Assembly: GCF_014196715.1 (NCBI RefSeq)
Contig: NZ_JACIEF010000001.1
Coordinates: 1,098,872-1,162,871 of the forward strand
Length of the DNA stretch: 64,000 bases
Reading direction: 5' to 3'
Source of the DNA: Pedobacter zeae
GTDB lineage: Bacteria; Bacteroidota; Bacteroidia; Sphingobacteriales; Sphingobacteriaceae
Shown here: in pieces, positions 24,895-34,834 of the stretch
How positions within the stretch are numbered: position 1 is the first letter of the stretch
How the letters are laid out: each line of letters opens with the position of its first letter
Notes under the pieces: model-generated
The model's database searches: none
What the model saw: the letters and a program-made list of their open reading frames with translations, nothing else
What the model was told of the DNA's origin: nothing
Translations under genes and position numbers: made by a program

Positions 24895-25098
24895 ATGAAA
24901 AAAATAATCTTAAGTCTTGCTTTTGCGGGTTCTCTTATGATAGCCACATCAGCATGCAATTCGTCAAAAAATATGGCTGGTTCTTCAGACAGTACAAAGA
25001 CGGATTCGACCACTACGGCTCCAATGGACACGACAGCTAAAAAAGTGCCAGATACAACAAAAACGCCACCTGACACTACAAAAAAGAATCTTATGTAG
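24895..25098 (+). CDS. Small Thr/Ser-rich lipoprotein
   Basis: A 67-residue protein with a lipobox at Cys21 (LMIATSAC), followed by a low-complexity tail of Asp-Thr-Thr-Lys repeats (DSTKTDSTTT, MDTTAKK, TTKTPPDTT). Nearly all polar residues after the signal; no fold is predicted, probably disordered. Such small lipoproteins are frequent in Bacteroidota, function unknown. A clear terminator follows, supporting a real gene. Confidence 0.75.
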   Translation: MKKIILSLAFAGSLMIATSACNSSKNMAGSSDSTKTDSTTTAPMDTTAKKVPDTTKTPPDTTKKNLM

Positions 25099-25104
25099 GA
25101 TCTT

Positions 25105-25139
25105 AAAAGCCACTCTGACACGGGGTGGCTTTTATTTTT
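25105..25139 (+). terminator. Intrinsic terminator after small lipoprotein
   Basis: AAAGCCAC near 25106-25113 pairs with GTGGCTTT at 25125-25132, followed by TTATTTTTA. Confidence 0.85.
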
Positions 25140-25200
25140 AAAAATCTATTTTAAATATTTGTGTTATTGCGTACTTTCAGCGATTAAACCAGATATTTAA

Positions 25201-26433
25201 ATGGATCATCAAGCAAAAACCAACAACCGTAATGTAATTTTCTTAGTCATTGTTGCCGCCCTGGGCTATTTCGTTGATATTTACGACCTTGTTTTATTCT
25301 CTGTAGTTCGCCTGAAAAGCTTTACTGACATAGGTGTTTCTGCCGAGCACATGCGTACCGAAGGGGAGTATGTAATTAACATGCAGATGTTCGGTTTATT
25401 GCTTGGCGGATTGCTCTGGGGAATTATCGGCGATAAATTTGGCCGTATTAAAGTGTTGTTCGGTTCAATCTTAATGTATTCTTTAGCCAATATAGCCAAC
25501 GGTTTTGCAGCTGATGTACATACCTATGCCATTATCAGGTTTATAGCCGGCATTGGCCTGGCTGGAGAACTTGGAGCCGGAATTACTTTGGTTACAGAAA
25601 CTATGGACAAAGAAAAACGCGGTTATGGAACCATGGTTGTGGCCGGAATTGGTTTATTGGGTGCAGCAGCAGCAGCTACCATCGGAAAGCATTTCAGGTG
25701 GGAAACCGCTTATTTTGTAGGTGGGGGAATGGGGCTATTGCTATTGCTTTTACGGGTGGGTACATTCGAATCAGGGATGTTTAAACATGCCGAACAAAGT
25801 TCGGAGGTTTCGAAAGGCAATTTCTTTATGCTTTTTTCTGACCGCAAGCGGTTCTTAAAATACCTGGCCTGTATCTGTTTAGGACTTCCGCTGTGGTTTA
25901 TTGTGGGGATTTTGGTTACCCAATCGCCAGAGATCGGAAAGGCACTTGGTGCAAAAGAACTGCTTAACGCCGGCACCGGTATTATGTATACTTACTTTGG
26001 TATAGCCATTGGCGATGTGGTTTGTGGGGTTCTGGCACAAGTTTTAAGATCGCGTAAGAAAACCGTGCTTATTTTTCAAAGTTTATCTGTAATTACGGTA
26101 CTTGTTTATTTAAACAGTAAAGGTTTAACAGAAAGTAATTTTATCCTGATCTGCCTGTTTATGGGCTTCGCAGTAGGGTATTGGGCTACATTCGTAACCA
26201 TTGCAGCCGAACAGTTCGGTACCAATATCCGTTCGACGGTAACCACCACAGCGCCGAATTTTGTACGCGGTGCCTTGATTCCGATAACTTTCGTTTTCGA
26301 ATTCTTTGTTCATCGTTATAATATCGTATCGGCCGGATTTATTGTCATGGGAATTGTAACGGTAATCGCCATGATTTCGGTTGCTTCGCTAAAGGAAAGC
26401 TTTAATAAAGACCTTAATTATTTAGAAAAATAG
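25201..26433 (+). CDS. MFS transporter
   Basis: 12-helix secondary transporter of the inner membrane. The 410-residue protein has the MFS loop motif GDKFGRIKVLF near residue 80 and a second-half copy of the fold. The long helix 4 region (IAGIGLAGELGAGITLVTETMDK) resembles sugar/acid porters of the AAHS/SHS type. No signature identifies the substrate. Upstream is a lipoprotein terminator; hemF follows after 94 bases. Confidence 0.85.
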   Translation: MDHQAKTNNRNVIFLVIVAALGYFVDIYDLVLFSVVRLKSFTDIGVSAEHMRTEGEYVINMQMFGLLLGGLLWGIIGDKFGRIKVLFGSILMYSLANIANGFAADVHTYAIIRFIAGIGLAGELGAGITLVTETMDKEKRGYGTMVVAGIGLLGAAAAATIGKHFRWETAYFVGGGMGLLLLLLRVGTFESGMFKHAEQSSEVSKGNFFMLFSDRKRFLKYLACICLGLPLWFIVGILVTQSPEIGKALGAKELLNAGTGIMYTYFGIAIGDVVCGVLAQVLRSRKKTVLIFQSLSVITVLVYLNSKGLTESNFILICLFMGFAVGYWATFVTIAAEQFGTNIRSTVTTTAPNFVRGALIPITFVFEFFVHRYNIVSAGFIVMGIVTVIAMISVASLKESFNKDLNYLEK

Positions 26434-26527
26434 CGTTCGGTTAGGCTACGGACTAAAACAGCAATGTCAATAAAATGTACTATATCAATATAAATCAGCT
26501 TTGCTGTTCGAATAGCCTTAAATTTGT

Positions 26528-27442
26528 ATGGAAATAGAAAAAGCCATCATGTTTAAAGAAGAAGTAGCAGAGCGGTATAAACAGATTCAGGATGAAATCT
26601 GTCGCGGATTGGAAATTGCCGATGACAAGGGAAAATTTGAAGAGGAATTGTGGGAAAGAAATGGTGGGGGAGGCGGCCGTACCCGGATTATGCAGAACGG
26701 TGCCATCATCGAGAAGGGTGGTGTTAATTTTTCTGCGGTACATGGTCAACTACCCGATGCGGTAAAAAAAGCGTTTAATGTTACCGAAGATGATTTTTTT
26801 GCAACTGGCGTTTCTATCGTAATTCATCCAAACCATCCTCTGGTGCCGATTATCCACATGAACATCCGGTATTTTGAATTAAATGAAGAAACCCGTTGGT
26901 TTGGTGGCGGTATCGATTTAACCCCGCATTATGTGTTTGAAAATGATGCCCGCTTTTTTCACCATAAATTAAAACAGGCCTGCGACGAGTTCAAAGCTGA
27001 TTTTTATCCAAAATTTAAAATCCACGCCGATGACTATTTCTTTATTAAACACCGTGAAGAAACGCGCGGAATTGGTGGTATTTTTTATGATCGCTTAAAA
27101 CCTCAAAACACCGGTTTATCCTGGCAGGAGATTTTGGATTTTTCCATCAATATCGGCGAAACATTTTTACCGGTCTATACCGAACTGATAGACCGTAACC
27201 GGGATAAAGAATTTACCGAAAAACATAAAGAATGGCAATATCAGCGCCGTAGTCGTTACGTAGAATTTAACCTGGTTTATGATTCAGGAACAAAATTCGG
27301 ACTGGAAACCAATGGCCGGATCGAGTCTATTTTAATGAGCTTGCCTCCTCAGGCCAACTGGGGCTACAATGTTCAGCCAAAAGAAGGTTCAGAAGAATAT
27401 AAAACACTGCAATTGCTTAAAAAGGGGATAAATTGGGTGTAA
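26528..27442 (+). CDS. hemF: Oxygen-dependent coproporphyrinogen III oxidase
   Basis: Converts coproporphyrinogen III to protoporphyrinogen IX in haem synthesis, using O2. The 304-residue protein has the family blocks WERNGGGGGRTRIMQNG near 40, GGVNFSAVHG near 65, HMNIRYFE near 112, and WFGGGIDLTPHYVFENDA near 124. Length matches aerobic HemF. The alternative HemN was not seen in the window. A predicted C-terminus LPPQANWGYN near 280 is also typical. Confidence 0.95.
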   Translation: MEIEKAIMFKEEVAERYKQIQDEICRGLEIADDKGKFEEELWERNGGGGGRTRIMQNGAIIEKGGVNFSAVHGQLPDAVKKAFNVTEDDFFATGVSIVIHPNHPLVPIIHMNIRYFELNEETRWFGGGIDLTPHYVFENDARFFHHKLKQACDEFKADFYPKFKIHADDYFFIKHREETRGIGGIFYDRLKPQNTGLSWQEILDFSINIGETFLPVYTELIDRNRDKEFTEKHKEWQYQRRSRYVEFNLVYDSGTKFGLETNGRIESILMSLPPQANWGYNVQPKEGSEEYKTLQLLKKGINWV

Positions 27443-27470
27443 GTGCTCCTATAGGATAACGGGTTCTTTA

Positions 27471-28169
27471 TTAAAATAAAGTCAGCGGCGCCTGTACTTC
27501 ATGAAAACCGGCTTTCAGTTTTCCGGTCCTAAAATCGTTTACCATGTTGTGTGCCATACGTGTTGGTTCGGGGATACGATAATTTCCAGTGCATTTTTTT
27601 ATGATTTCCAGGCTTTGATCAGCGGTAATCAGGTAACCTGCAGATACAAAAACCGGGGCAGAATTGATTTTGGTACGCAAAGCAAAACCCAGGGTTTCGC
27701 CATGACTGTTGATTTCTGTACTGCTTAATTTCCTGTTTTCTGGAACATGGTTTTCTCCATACAGAAGGCTTTTGGCGCATCCAATGGTGGCCTGATTGGC
27801 CAGGATCCCGAAATGCGATGCAACTCCCATGCGGCGCGGATGTAAAGTTCCGTTGCCATCCAACACGACCACATCTGGTTTCGAGCTTATCAATTCCCAA
27901 ACTTTTAATAAGGCCGGCACTTCTTTAAATCCTAAAAAACCTGGTTTATACGGAAAATTGGTTTCGTAGGTTTCGAGTGCAAAAGATTTCAGGATCATAT
28001 CAGGATAACTTAATATCACCATTCCGGCATACATCGTTGAACTGTTTTTATTAAATGAGATGTCTGCACCGGCAATCGTTTCGATTTTTTGGACCGGGTG
28101 AAATTTTAATTGCCTGGCGAGCTGGATCTGGTAAGCAGTAGCCTCTTCGAAACTGTAATGATCGTACAT
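27471..28169 (-). CDS. nfi: Endonuclease V (deoxyinosine 3'-endonuclease)
   Basis: Nicks DNA beside deoxyinosine as part of deamination repair. The 232-residue protein contains the metal ligands Asp36 in AGADISFN, Glu83 in GFKEVPALL and Asp104 in VVLDGNGTLHPRRMGVASHFGI, the hallmark of EndoV/Nfi. It is preceded on its strand by the esterase gene by 14 bases, likely the same transcript, and faces hemF convergently. Confidence 0.93.
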   Translation of the reverse strand: MYDHYSFEEATAYQIQLARQLKFHPVQKIETIAGADISFNKNSSTMYAGMVILSYPDMILKSFALETYETNFPYKPGFLGFKEVPALLKVWELISSKPDVVVLDGNGTLHPRRMGVASHFGILANQATIGCAKSLLYGENHVPENRKLSSTEINSHGETLGFALRTKINSAPVFVSAGYLITADQSLEIIKKCTGNYRIPEPTRMAHNMVNDFRTGKLKAGFHEVQAPLTLF

Positions 28170-28183
28170 TATTTTAGTACAGG

Positions 28184-29425
28184 TTAAGGCTGTAAATTGT
28201 TTTGAAGTTCTTTTAAGCGCAACTTAATTTCATCTGAAGCAGGATCCAGTGCACCGGCTTTTTTATATGCCGTAATTGCTTTTTGTTTCTCCCCATTTTT
28301 GGTATATGCTGCGCCAAGTGCCATGAAGGCTCTCGGAGAAGAGGGATAATTAGCGGTATTCATTTTCAGCAGATCAATGCCATTTTTTAAAGTTGCCGGA
28401 TATTTGATGAGCCATTGCGCCCAACCGTTAAAATACGATTCATCCGGTATAATCGGATATCCAAACTTTTGGGATAATGTTTTATAATGGTCCATAATAA
28501 TCTCAGAATTTATCTTTTGGTCGTTTATTGGCGGAAGTTCCCATTGGCGATAAACGAACCGGAGTCCGTCATAATAGGATATTATGGGAACAGTCATGTG
28601 ACTTTCGTTAGGATAACCCTTGTATTTAAAATCTAATCCTTTAATATTCTGTTTTTTGAGTAAAGAATCAAACTTTAGTACATCAGTATGGAACTGAGGA
28701 TCAGATGATGCGCCTTCGTTGCCATCACTAAAAAAAAGTGTTTTTGGTAAAACAGGAATAGTTTTCAGTTTTTTATCAGCGAGCTTGAGCAGGAATTTTT
28801 GGTCCCACCAAAATGAAGGGCTTGCTGCAATATACGCATTGAACAGATCCGGGTGATTAATCAGGCAATTGATAACAGTGAGTGCACCAAAAGAATGCCC
28901 TGCAAAAATGCTATAAGGAAGCGTTTTGTAATTCGAATTAACATAGGGCTGAAGCTCTTTCTGAATGAACTGAAAAAACTGTTCATTTCCTCCACTGTTT
29001 TTGTACGGAGACTTGCCAGAAGTGTCAGCTTTTCCAAAATAATCCAGAATGCTATGCGATGGAGTGAGGTCACGATTACGGTCTGTATTGGTAATTCCAA
29101 CCACAATGAGTGGTGGAATAGCATATACATCTTGCCGGCTAAGATATTTAGAATATTCTACCATTTGGTTAAAATGGTTGTCAGCATCAAGAACATAAAT
29201 TACCTGGTACCGTTTCTCTGATTTTTCAGGTGCATAAATCAGTAGCTTTCGGTCTTCGTTTAAAATGTTGGAATGCAGTGTTACAATTTCGCCGAGGTTG
29301 GCTTTAACCGGTTCTGATTTTTGAGCTTTTGTTTTAAACGAAAAAAGTAGAATTACAAAAATAGATATGAATTTAAAACGAGCCAGGTTCTTTAAGGAAT
29401 TTACCTTTAGCAATAGTCGTTTCAT
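28184..29425 (-). CDS. Secreted alpha/beta-hydrolase (esterase, enterochelin-esterase-like) with TPR tail
   Basis: The 413-residue protein has a long N-terminal hydrophobic segment (SIFVILLFSF), probably a signal peptide or anchor. The esterase domain (about 40-300) has the nucleophile Ser178 in AGHSFG and a likely catalytic His in NESHMTVP near 265. A C-terminal part (about 340-405) has PRAFMALGAAYTKNGEKQKAITAYKKAG, which fits one or two TPR repeats. The Fes/esterase D group cleaves siderophores or acyl esters; the true substrate is unknown. Start choice is uncertain because an internal Met may give a shorter signal. Confidence 0.8.
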   Translation of the reverse strand: MKRLLLKVNSLKNLARFKFISIFVILLFSFKTKAQKSEPVKANLGEIVTLHSNILNEDRKLLIYAPEKSEKRYQVIYVLDADNHFNQMVEYSKYLSRQDVYAIPPLIVVGITNTDRNRDLTPSHSILDYFGKADTSGKSPYKNSGGNEQFFQFIQKELQPYVNSNYKTLPYSIFAGHSFGALTVINCLINHPDLFNAYIAASPSFWWDQKFLLKLADKKLKTIPVLPKTLFFSDGNEGASSDPQFHTDVLKFDSLLKKQNIKGLDFKYKGYPNESHMTVPIISYYDGLRFVYRQWELPPINDQKINSEIIMDHYKTLSQKFGYPIIPDESYFNGWAQWLIKYPATLKNGIDLLKMNTANYPSSPRAFMALGAAYTKNGEKQKAITAYKKAGALDPASDEIKLRLKELQNNLQP

Positions 29426-29613
29426 AATTGCCTGAGCGTTTATAAATTAAAGGATACTTAAAGCTACGTAAAAAACATTTAATGATTTAATTTTTCGTCA
29501 GATTAATACAACTGTTTCACTCTTAATTGTATATTATTATTTGTCCTATAATTAATATTATGTTAAGTTGTAGTTTCTGCTACATCCCTATCAATGTGGA
29601 TTTGCCTGATTAT

Positions 29614-30759
29614 CTAGAGTTCCTGAAGTTTACGGTTAAGCTCCTGAACTTTGTCGGTATGTTTCTTTTTGGTATAGATATCGATGAGTAGCTGTACGGT
29701 TTTTTTATCGTTCGGGTTAATTTCATTTGCGCGCTGCAAGGCAAATTGAGCATGGTTAATTAATCCATTGTATTTGGAAGCTTTATCGGCATCATTTTTA
29801 TTGAGCGTTTCATTTGCAGTATTGATATATGCCAAGCTCAGTTGATACAATGCGTCGAAATAATTTTGATCTGTAGACAAAGCTTTATTGTAAGCCAATA
29901 TGGCTGTAGCATTATTTCCGCCAACCTGTTGCAGGTAGCCATAAAGAAAATACAATAGTTTATTTCCTTTTTCTACTTTTAAATTATTTTCAATAAGTCC
30001 CTGGGCTTTACTATAATTCTCGGTATCAAGTAAAAGATTAATGTAATCGTTAGTTAGAAAGCGATTGAACGGATTAAGCACAAGACCATCTTCCAGCGTT
30101 TTAATAGCGGTTTCATTTTCCGATTTCACCACGTACATCTGCGCCATTTTCTGAAAAACAGACGGATTTCTGATTCCATTTTCTTTTGCGCGTTTAAAAT
30201 AGGTTAAAGATTCGTCGTAAGCCTGGATATTTAACGCGCAAATGGCTGTGTTTAAGGCTAATGTGGTGTCAGCAGGAAAATTGTCAGATACTTCTTTCAG
30301 ATCGGTAAAAGCCTCTTTAAATTCGTTGTTGAAAAACGCTTCATTGCCCTTCTCCTGTTTTTTGATCAGGATATTATGGCTCGAGGCCTTGATCATTCCA
30401 CCATTGTCGTTATAACGGTCTAAAGATTTTGCTTTTTCAATCGCCTCTACCGCACTATCGTAAAATTTATTGGCATTGTTCGGATCCGTATCAATTAATG
30501 ATGCAAATGACGTGAGATATGATTTTATCGACCAGGTTTCGGTCCAGTTTTTTGTTTTATTGTCTTTTTCTGCAGATTCTATCGATTTTAAGCCTTCATT
30601 AATAATCGATAATTGCTTCTTCTCATCCTCTTTATTGGCTATTGAGGCCTGCAATTTACCTACAGCATTCCTGGCAATCAGGATCTGGCTTTTTTGAGCT
30701 ACAGCATTAAAAGAGATGAAAATTAAGGCGGTTAAAGATATTTTAAGGCAGTTCTGCAT
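29614..30759 (-). CDS. Secreted TPR-repeat protein (paralogue of the next gene)
   Basis: The start at 30757-30759 (MQNCLKISLTALIFISFNAVAQ) gives 381 residues with a signal peptide cut near AVAQ. About ten helical repeats of TPR type follow; recognisable ones include LALNTAICALNIQAYDESLTYFKRAKENG and YLQQVGGNNATAILAYNKALSTD. The organisation parallels the protein at 30859-31947, so the two arose by duplication. It is the last gene in the gyrA-TPR series, with a terminator between the two TPR genes, so it probably has its own promoter. Confidence 0.75.
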   Translation of the reverse strand: MQNCLKISLTALIFISFNAVAQKSQILIARNAVGKLQASIANKEDEKKQLSIINEGLKSIESAEKDNKTKNWTETWSIKSYLTSFASLIDTDPNNANKFYDSAVEAIEKAKSLDRYNDNGGMIKASSHNILIKKQEKGNEAFFNNEFKEAFTDLKEVSDNFPADTTLALNTAICALNIQAYDESLTYFKRAKENGIRNPSVFQKMAQMYVVKSENETAIKTLEDGLVLNPFNRFLTNDYINLLLDTENYSKAQGLIENNLKVEKGNKLLYFLYGYLQQVGGNNATAILAYNKALSTDQNYFDALYQLSLAYINTANETLNKNDADKASKYNGLINHAQFALQRANEINPNDKKTVQLLIDIYTKKKHTDKVQELNRKLQEL

Positions 30760-30807
30760 AGAATAATGTAATGAAGGTAAACTGTAATAAACCATAAAAA
30801 TAAACAT

Positions 30808-30844
30808 AAAAAAAAGAGCCCCGAAATTTCAGGGCTCTTTTTTT
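30808..30844. terminator. Intrinsic terminator between the two TPR genes
   Basis: AGAGCCC at 30814-30821 region pairs with GGGCTCT at about 30831-30838, with an A run before and a T run after, so it can terminate on both strands. In gene order it ends the gyrA-TPR transcript. Confidence 0.8.
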
Positions 30845-30858
30845 TATGCGGACTCGGA

Positions 30859-31947
30859 TTATTGTTTAGGCAAAGCGTCTAAACGTTTCTTAATATCGTC
30901 GTAATTTTTAGTATCGTTTCTAAACGCATAAATTGTTTTCAGTGTTTCCAATGCGCCCTGGTTTTTCGCATCGATCTCTAATGCCTTTTTATAAAAAGGA
31001 AGCGATTTATCTAACAAAGCATTCATTTTGCCAGTTACTTCGTTAAATTCCTTCACTTTTTTAGAGTCGATTTTATTTCTGTCGGCCTGTAATTTTAAAG
31101 CCTGACTAAAATAGATATTACCCAGTAAAACCTGATAGTTAGCATTATTAGGTTCTTTTGTCGCCAGGGCTGTTAACATCTGCTCAGATTTTGCGGCATC
31201 ACCCCTATCGATATAAATCTGTGTTTCAGTCTTGATCCAATCGGTATTATCAGGGAATTTTGCAGTAGCTTCTTTAATTAAGGCCAATGCAGCGGTAGTA
31301 TCTTTTTGTTTGCTTAAAACAGCGTTGATAATTTCAGAATATAAATCTTTAGACTGTGGAGAGTTTAAAGAAATTACCTTTTTAAACTGGGTAATCATGT
31401 CCGGATAATTTTCGATATTCCTTGCTGCAATACCTGCATTTAAATACATGGCAGTATCTTGAGGATTGATTACCGTGGCCGCTACAAATTTTTCATAAGC
31501 TCTTTTGTAATCTTTCTTATTGTAAGCGATTATACCGCCGTTCCTAACAGCATTGCTGATGTTGGTTTCAGCCAGATTAATGTTGTCTTTTTCATTTCCT
31601 TTGGTATCCAGTTTTTTAGCTTCCGCAATTGCATCCTGGGCAATTTTCAAATTGGCATCAGCATTTGCTGCACTGGTTGAATCTAAAATAGCTACAGAAG
31701 AAGCAAATAATGCGCGGTACGACCATGCTTCAGGCATTACCTTAGATTTCTCATCTGCAATGGCTTTATCGGTATGGGCCAGTCCTTTTGCCAATGATTC
31801 CAGTTTTTTCGCCAGAGGTGTCGATGCATTTGCAGAAGTTAGCTGGAATAATCCCCAGTCGTTCTTTGCTGCGGTTACTTCACTTTTCTGAGCAAAAGCA
31901 GCACTTACCGCACCTGCCAGAAATATACTTAGAACTACTCTTTTCAT
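30859..31947 (-). CDS. Secreted TPR-repeat protein
   Basis: 362 residues with a signal peptide ending AFAQ near residue 20, then TPR-like helical repeats: DTAMYLNAGIAARNIENYPDMITQFKKVISL, AALALIKEATAKFPDNTDWIKTETQIYIDRGD and KSLPFYKKALEIDAKNQGALETLKTIY. It follows gyrA by 26 bases, so the two are likely co-transcribed; a gyrA-TPR order is common in Bacteroidota as I recall. Role unknown; probably periplasmic. Confidence 0.8.
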   Translation of the reverse strand: MKRVVLSIFLAGAVSAAFAQKSEVTAAKNDWGLFQLTSANASTPLAKKLESLAKGLAHTDKAIADEKSKVMPEAWSYRALFASSVAILDSTSAANADANLKIAQDAIAEAKKLDTKGNEKDNINLAETNISNAVRNGGIIAYNKKDYKRAYEKFVAATVINPQDTAMYLNAGIAARNIENYPDMITQFKKVISLNSPQSKDLYSEIINAVLSKQKDTTAALALIKEATAKFPDNTDWIKTETQIYIDRGDAAKSEQMLTALATKEPNNANYQVLLGNIYFSQALKLQADRNKIDSKKVKEFNEVTGKMNALLDKSLPFYKKALEIDAKNQGALETLKTIYAFRNDTKNYDDIKKRLDALPKQ

Positions 31948-31973
31948 AATTTTTATTCTAATCTTAATTTTAG

Positions 31974-34562
31974 TTAATTTTCCTCTTCGGTTTCGTTATT
32001 TGTATCCTCCTCCTCTTCAGTGTCATCCGCTTCTGGAGTGGTATCAGCCTCTAATTCCTCACCATCTACCACTACACTTTCCAGATCAACTGTTTCTTCT
32101 TCATCCTCTTCATGATCGATTTTGGTTACCGATGCAATTTCATCATCACCTTTTAACGAGATCAGACGCACACCCTGTGTTGCACGTCCCATTACCCTTA
32201 AAGCTGATACCGGAATCCTGATCACAATACCCGAACGGTTAATGATCATCAGGTCTTCACTATCCGTAACGTCTTTAATGGATACTAATTGTCCTGTTTT
32301 CTCGGTAACATTAATGGTTTTCACCCCTTTTCCACCACGATTGGTTACACGGTAATCTTCAATATCAGTACGTTTTCCATAACCTTTTTCTGACACCACC
32401 AACACGGTAACTTCAGGATTGTTAACAGCAATCATGCCAACAACTTCATCCTGGTCGTGAGCGAGCCTAACACCACGTACACCGGTAGCTGTTCTACCCA
32501 TCGGACGCACGGTTTTTTCGTTAAAACGGATGGCCCTTCCTGAGCGTAAAGCCATTACAATTTCGCTTTCGCCATTGGTTAAACAGGCTTCCAATAGGAT
32601 ATCGCCCTCGTTGATGTTGATGGCATTGATACCATTTACACGCGGGCGTGAATAGGCTTCAAGAGAAGTTTTCTTAATGGTACCTTTTTTAGTACACATA
32701 ATAATGAAATTGTTCTCTAAGTATTCCTGATCTTTAAGATTTTTAACCTTGATATAGGCTTTGATTTTTTCTTCTTTAGGGATATTGATAATGTTCTGGA
32801 TGGCCCTTCCCTTACTGGTGCGAGAGCCTTCAGGAATTTCGTACACCCTTAACCAAAAACACCTTCCGGCTTCGGTAAAGAACAGCATGTAGTTGTGGTT
32901 GGTGGCCACCAGCATGTGCTCAATAAAATCTTCATTCCGTGAGGTACTACCCTTCGATCCTTTTCCGCCCCTGCCCTGCGCTTTAAATTCGCTAGCAGGT
33001 GTACGTTTAACATATCCTTCATGAGAAATGGTGATGACAACTTCTTCATCATCGATAAAATCTTCCATGCTCATGTCTTCGGCAGAATGAACAATGGTCG
33101 TTTTACGTTCATCGCCGAATTTTTGTTTTACTTCCTCTAGCTCATCTTTGATGATTTTCATACGTAAACCCTCATCTGCGAGAACAGATTTCAAATATTC
33201 GATGGTTTTCATCAATTCTGCATATTCTTCTTTGATTTTATCCCGCTCCAGTCCTGTTAAACGACGTAAAGTCATATCGAGGATTGCACGTGCCTGAAGA
33301 TCGCTCAAACCGAATTTTTCCATTAAACCCAGGCGGGCATCCTCAGGAGTTTGCGAAGCACGGATCAATTTAATTACTTCATCTAAATGATCTAGCGCAA
33401 TTAAATAACCTTCTAAAATATGTGCACGTTTTTCCGCTTCAGCCAGTTCATATTTGGTGCGGCGAACAATAACATCATGACGGTGATCTACAAAATGTGC
33501 AATCAGGTCTTTAAGGTTCAGCATTTGTGGCCGCCCCTTTACCAATGCAATGTTGTTTACACTAAAAGAGGTTTGCAGCGCTGTATACTTATATAAGTTA
33601 TTTAATACGATGGAAGCATTGGCATCGCGTTTAATTTCGTACACGATACGGATACCATCTTTGTTCGATTCGTCTTTAATGTTGGCAATACCTTCCAGTT
33701 TTTTCTCCCCTACCAATTCGGCAGTACGCTCAATCATCTGGGCTTTATTTACCTGGTAAGGAATTTCGGTTACGATAATCAGCTCGCGGTCTTTAACGCT
33801 TTCAATTTCGGCTTTGGCACGCATTACAATACGGCCACGCCCGGTTTCAAAAGCTTCTTTAACACCGGTGTAACCATAAATGATACCACCTGTAGGGAAA
33901 TCCGGAGCTTTTACAAACTTCATGAGTTCTTCTACTGTAATATCGCGGTTATCGATGTAGTTTACCACACCGTCTATTACTTCGGTAAGGTTGTGTGGTG
34001 CCATATTAGTGGCCATACCTACGGCAATACCACTCGATCCGTTAACCAGGAGGTTAGGGATTTTTGAAGGTAAAACGGTTGGTTCCTGCTCGGTATCATC
34101 AAAGTTTAACTGAAAATCAACGGTATCTTTGTTAATATCAGCAACCATTTCTTCGGCAAGTTTACTAAAACGGGCCTCAGTATAACGCATTGCAGCTGGC
34201 GAATCGCCATCGATGTGACCAAAGTTTCCCTGTCCATCTACCATCGGGTAACGCAGGCTCCAGTCCTGGGCCATACGCACCATGGTAAAATACACCGATG
34301 CATCACCGTGCGGATGGTATTTACCCAATACCTCTCCCACAATACGGGCAGACTTTTTATAAGGCTTACCACTCGTTACACCCAAACCAAGCATGCCATA
34401 AAGCACACGGCGGTGTACCGGTTTTAATCCATCGCGTACATCAGGCAATGCCCTCGATACGATTACCGACATTGAATAATCAATGTAGGCCGATTTCATC
34501 TGCTCTTCTATGTTAATTGGAATGATTTTGTCGTTCTGTTGATTCTCTAAATCTTCTGCCAT
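31974..34562 (-). CDS. gyrA: DNA gyrase subunit A
   Basis: Type II topoisomerase breakage-reunion subunit that introduces negative supercoils. The 862-residue protein has the winged-helix and tower domains with the active-site Tyr127 ([10 protein letters not shown]), then the C-terminal beta-pinwheel. A GyrA-box-like [10 protein letters not shown] lies near 545, versus the usual QRRGGKG. At the quinolone-binding site the residues equivalent to E. coli Ser83 and Asp87 are Ala88 and Phe92 in [12 protein letters not shown]. The acidic tail (about the last 45 residues) is not in E. coli GyrA but is known in other Bacteroidota. GyrA rather than ParC is chosen because of full length and the box. 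Confidence 0.95.
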   Translation of the reverse strand: MAEDLENQQNDKIIPINIEEQMKSAYIDYSMSVIVSRALPDVRDGLKPVHRRVLYGMLGLGVTSGKPYKKSARIVGEVLGKYHPHGDASVYFTMVRMAQDWSLRYPMVDGQGNFGHIDGDSPAAMRYTEARFSKLAEEMVADINKDTVDFQLNFDDTEQEPTVLPSKIPNLLVNGSSGIAVGMATNMAPHNLTEVIDGVVNYIDNRDITVEELMKFVKAPDFPTGGIIYGYTGVKEAFETGRGRIVMRAKAEIESVKDRELIIVTEIPYQVNKAQMIERTAELVGEKKLEGIANIKDESNKDGIRIVYEIKRDANASIVLNNLYKYTALQTSFSVNNIALVKGRPQMLNLKDLIAHFVDHRHDVIVRRTKYELAEAEKRAHILEGYLIALDHLDEVIKLIRASQTPEDARLGLMEKFGLSDLQARAILDMTLRRLTGLERDKIKEEYAELMKTIEYLKSVLADEGLRMKIIKDELEEVKQKFGDERKTTIVHSAEDMSMEDFIDDEEVVITISHEGYVKRTPASEFKAQGRGGKGSKGSTSRNEDFIEHMLVATNHNYMLFFTEAGRCFWLRVYEIPEGSRTSKGRAIQNIINIPKEEKIKAYIKVKNLKDQEYLENNFIIMCTKKGTIKKTSLEAYSRPRVNGINAININEGDILLEACLTNGESEIVMALRSGRAIRFNEKTVRPMGRTATGVRGVRLAHDQDEVVGMIAVNNPEVTVLVVSEKGYGKRTDIEDYRVTNRGGKGVKTINVTEKTGQLVSIKDVTDSEDLMIINRSGIVIRIPVSALRVMGRATQGVRLISLKGDDEIASVTKIDHEEDEEETVDLESVVVDGEELEADTTPEADDTEEEEDTNNETEEEN

Positions 34563-34596
34563 AAATTATTATTCTCGTTACTTAAAACGATATTAA

Positions 34597-34632
34597 AAAA
34601 GGTATTACTATAACCTTGCGAATTTAACAAAA
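34597..34632 (-). promoter_or_regulatory. Probable gyrA promoter
   Basis: On the minus strand TTTTG (34628-34632) is followed after 23 bases by TACCTTTT (34597-34604), close to the Bacteroidota TTG-N(19-23)-TAnnTTTG pattern (the last base differs). Transcription would start about 25 bases before the gyrA ATG. Confidence 0.4.
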
Positions 34633-34834
34633 TTATGCCGAATTAAGGCATTGTGGAAAAGTTTTGACCTTTGTTAGAGGTTTTTTATTCCCAGGTAGAT
34701 TTTAATTTACTGAAGGCCAGTTTAAGAGTTTTTGAATTAAATCCATCCGATTTCAAAAACCTGGTAGATTTGTAGAGAACTAAAATTGAGTTTGTGGCTT
34801 AATTCTAATACTTTTGCGTTTCAACCCAAAGAAA

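Noticed and set aside
28853..29221. 122-codon plus-strand frame antisense to the esterase
   Set aside because: Antisense shadow of a motif-rich gene.
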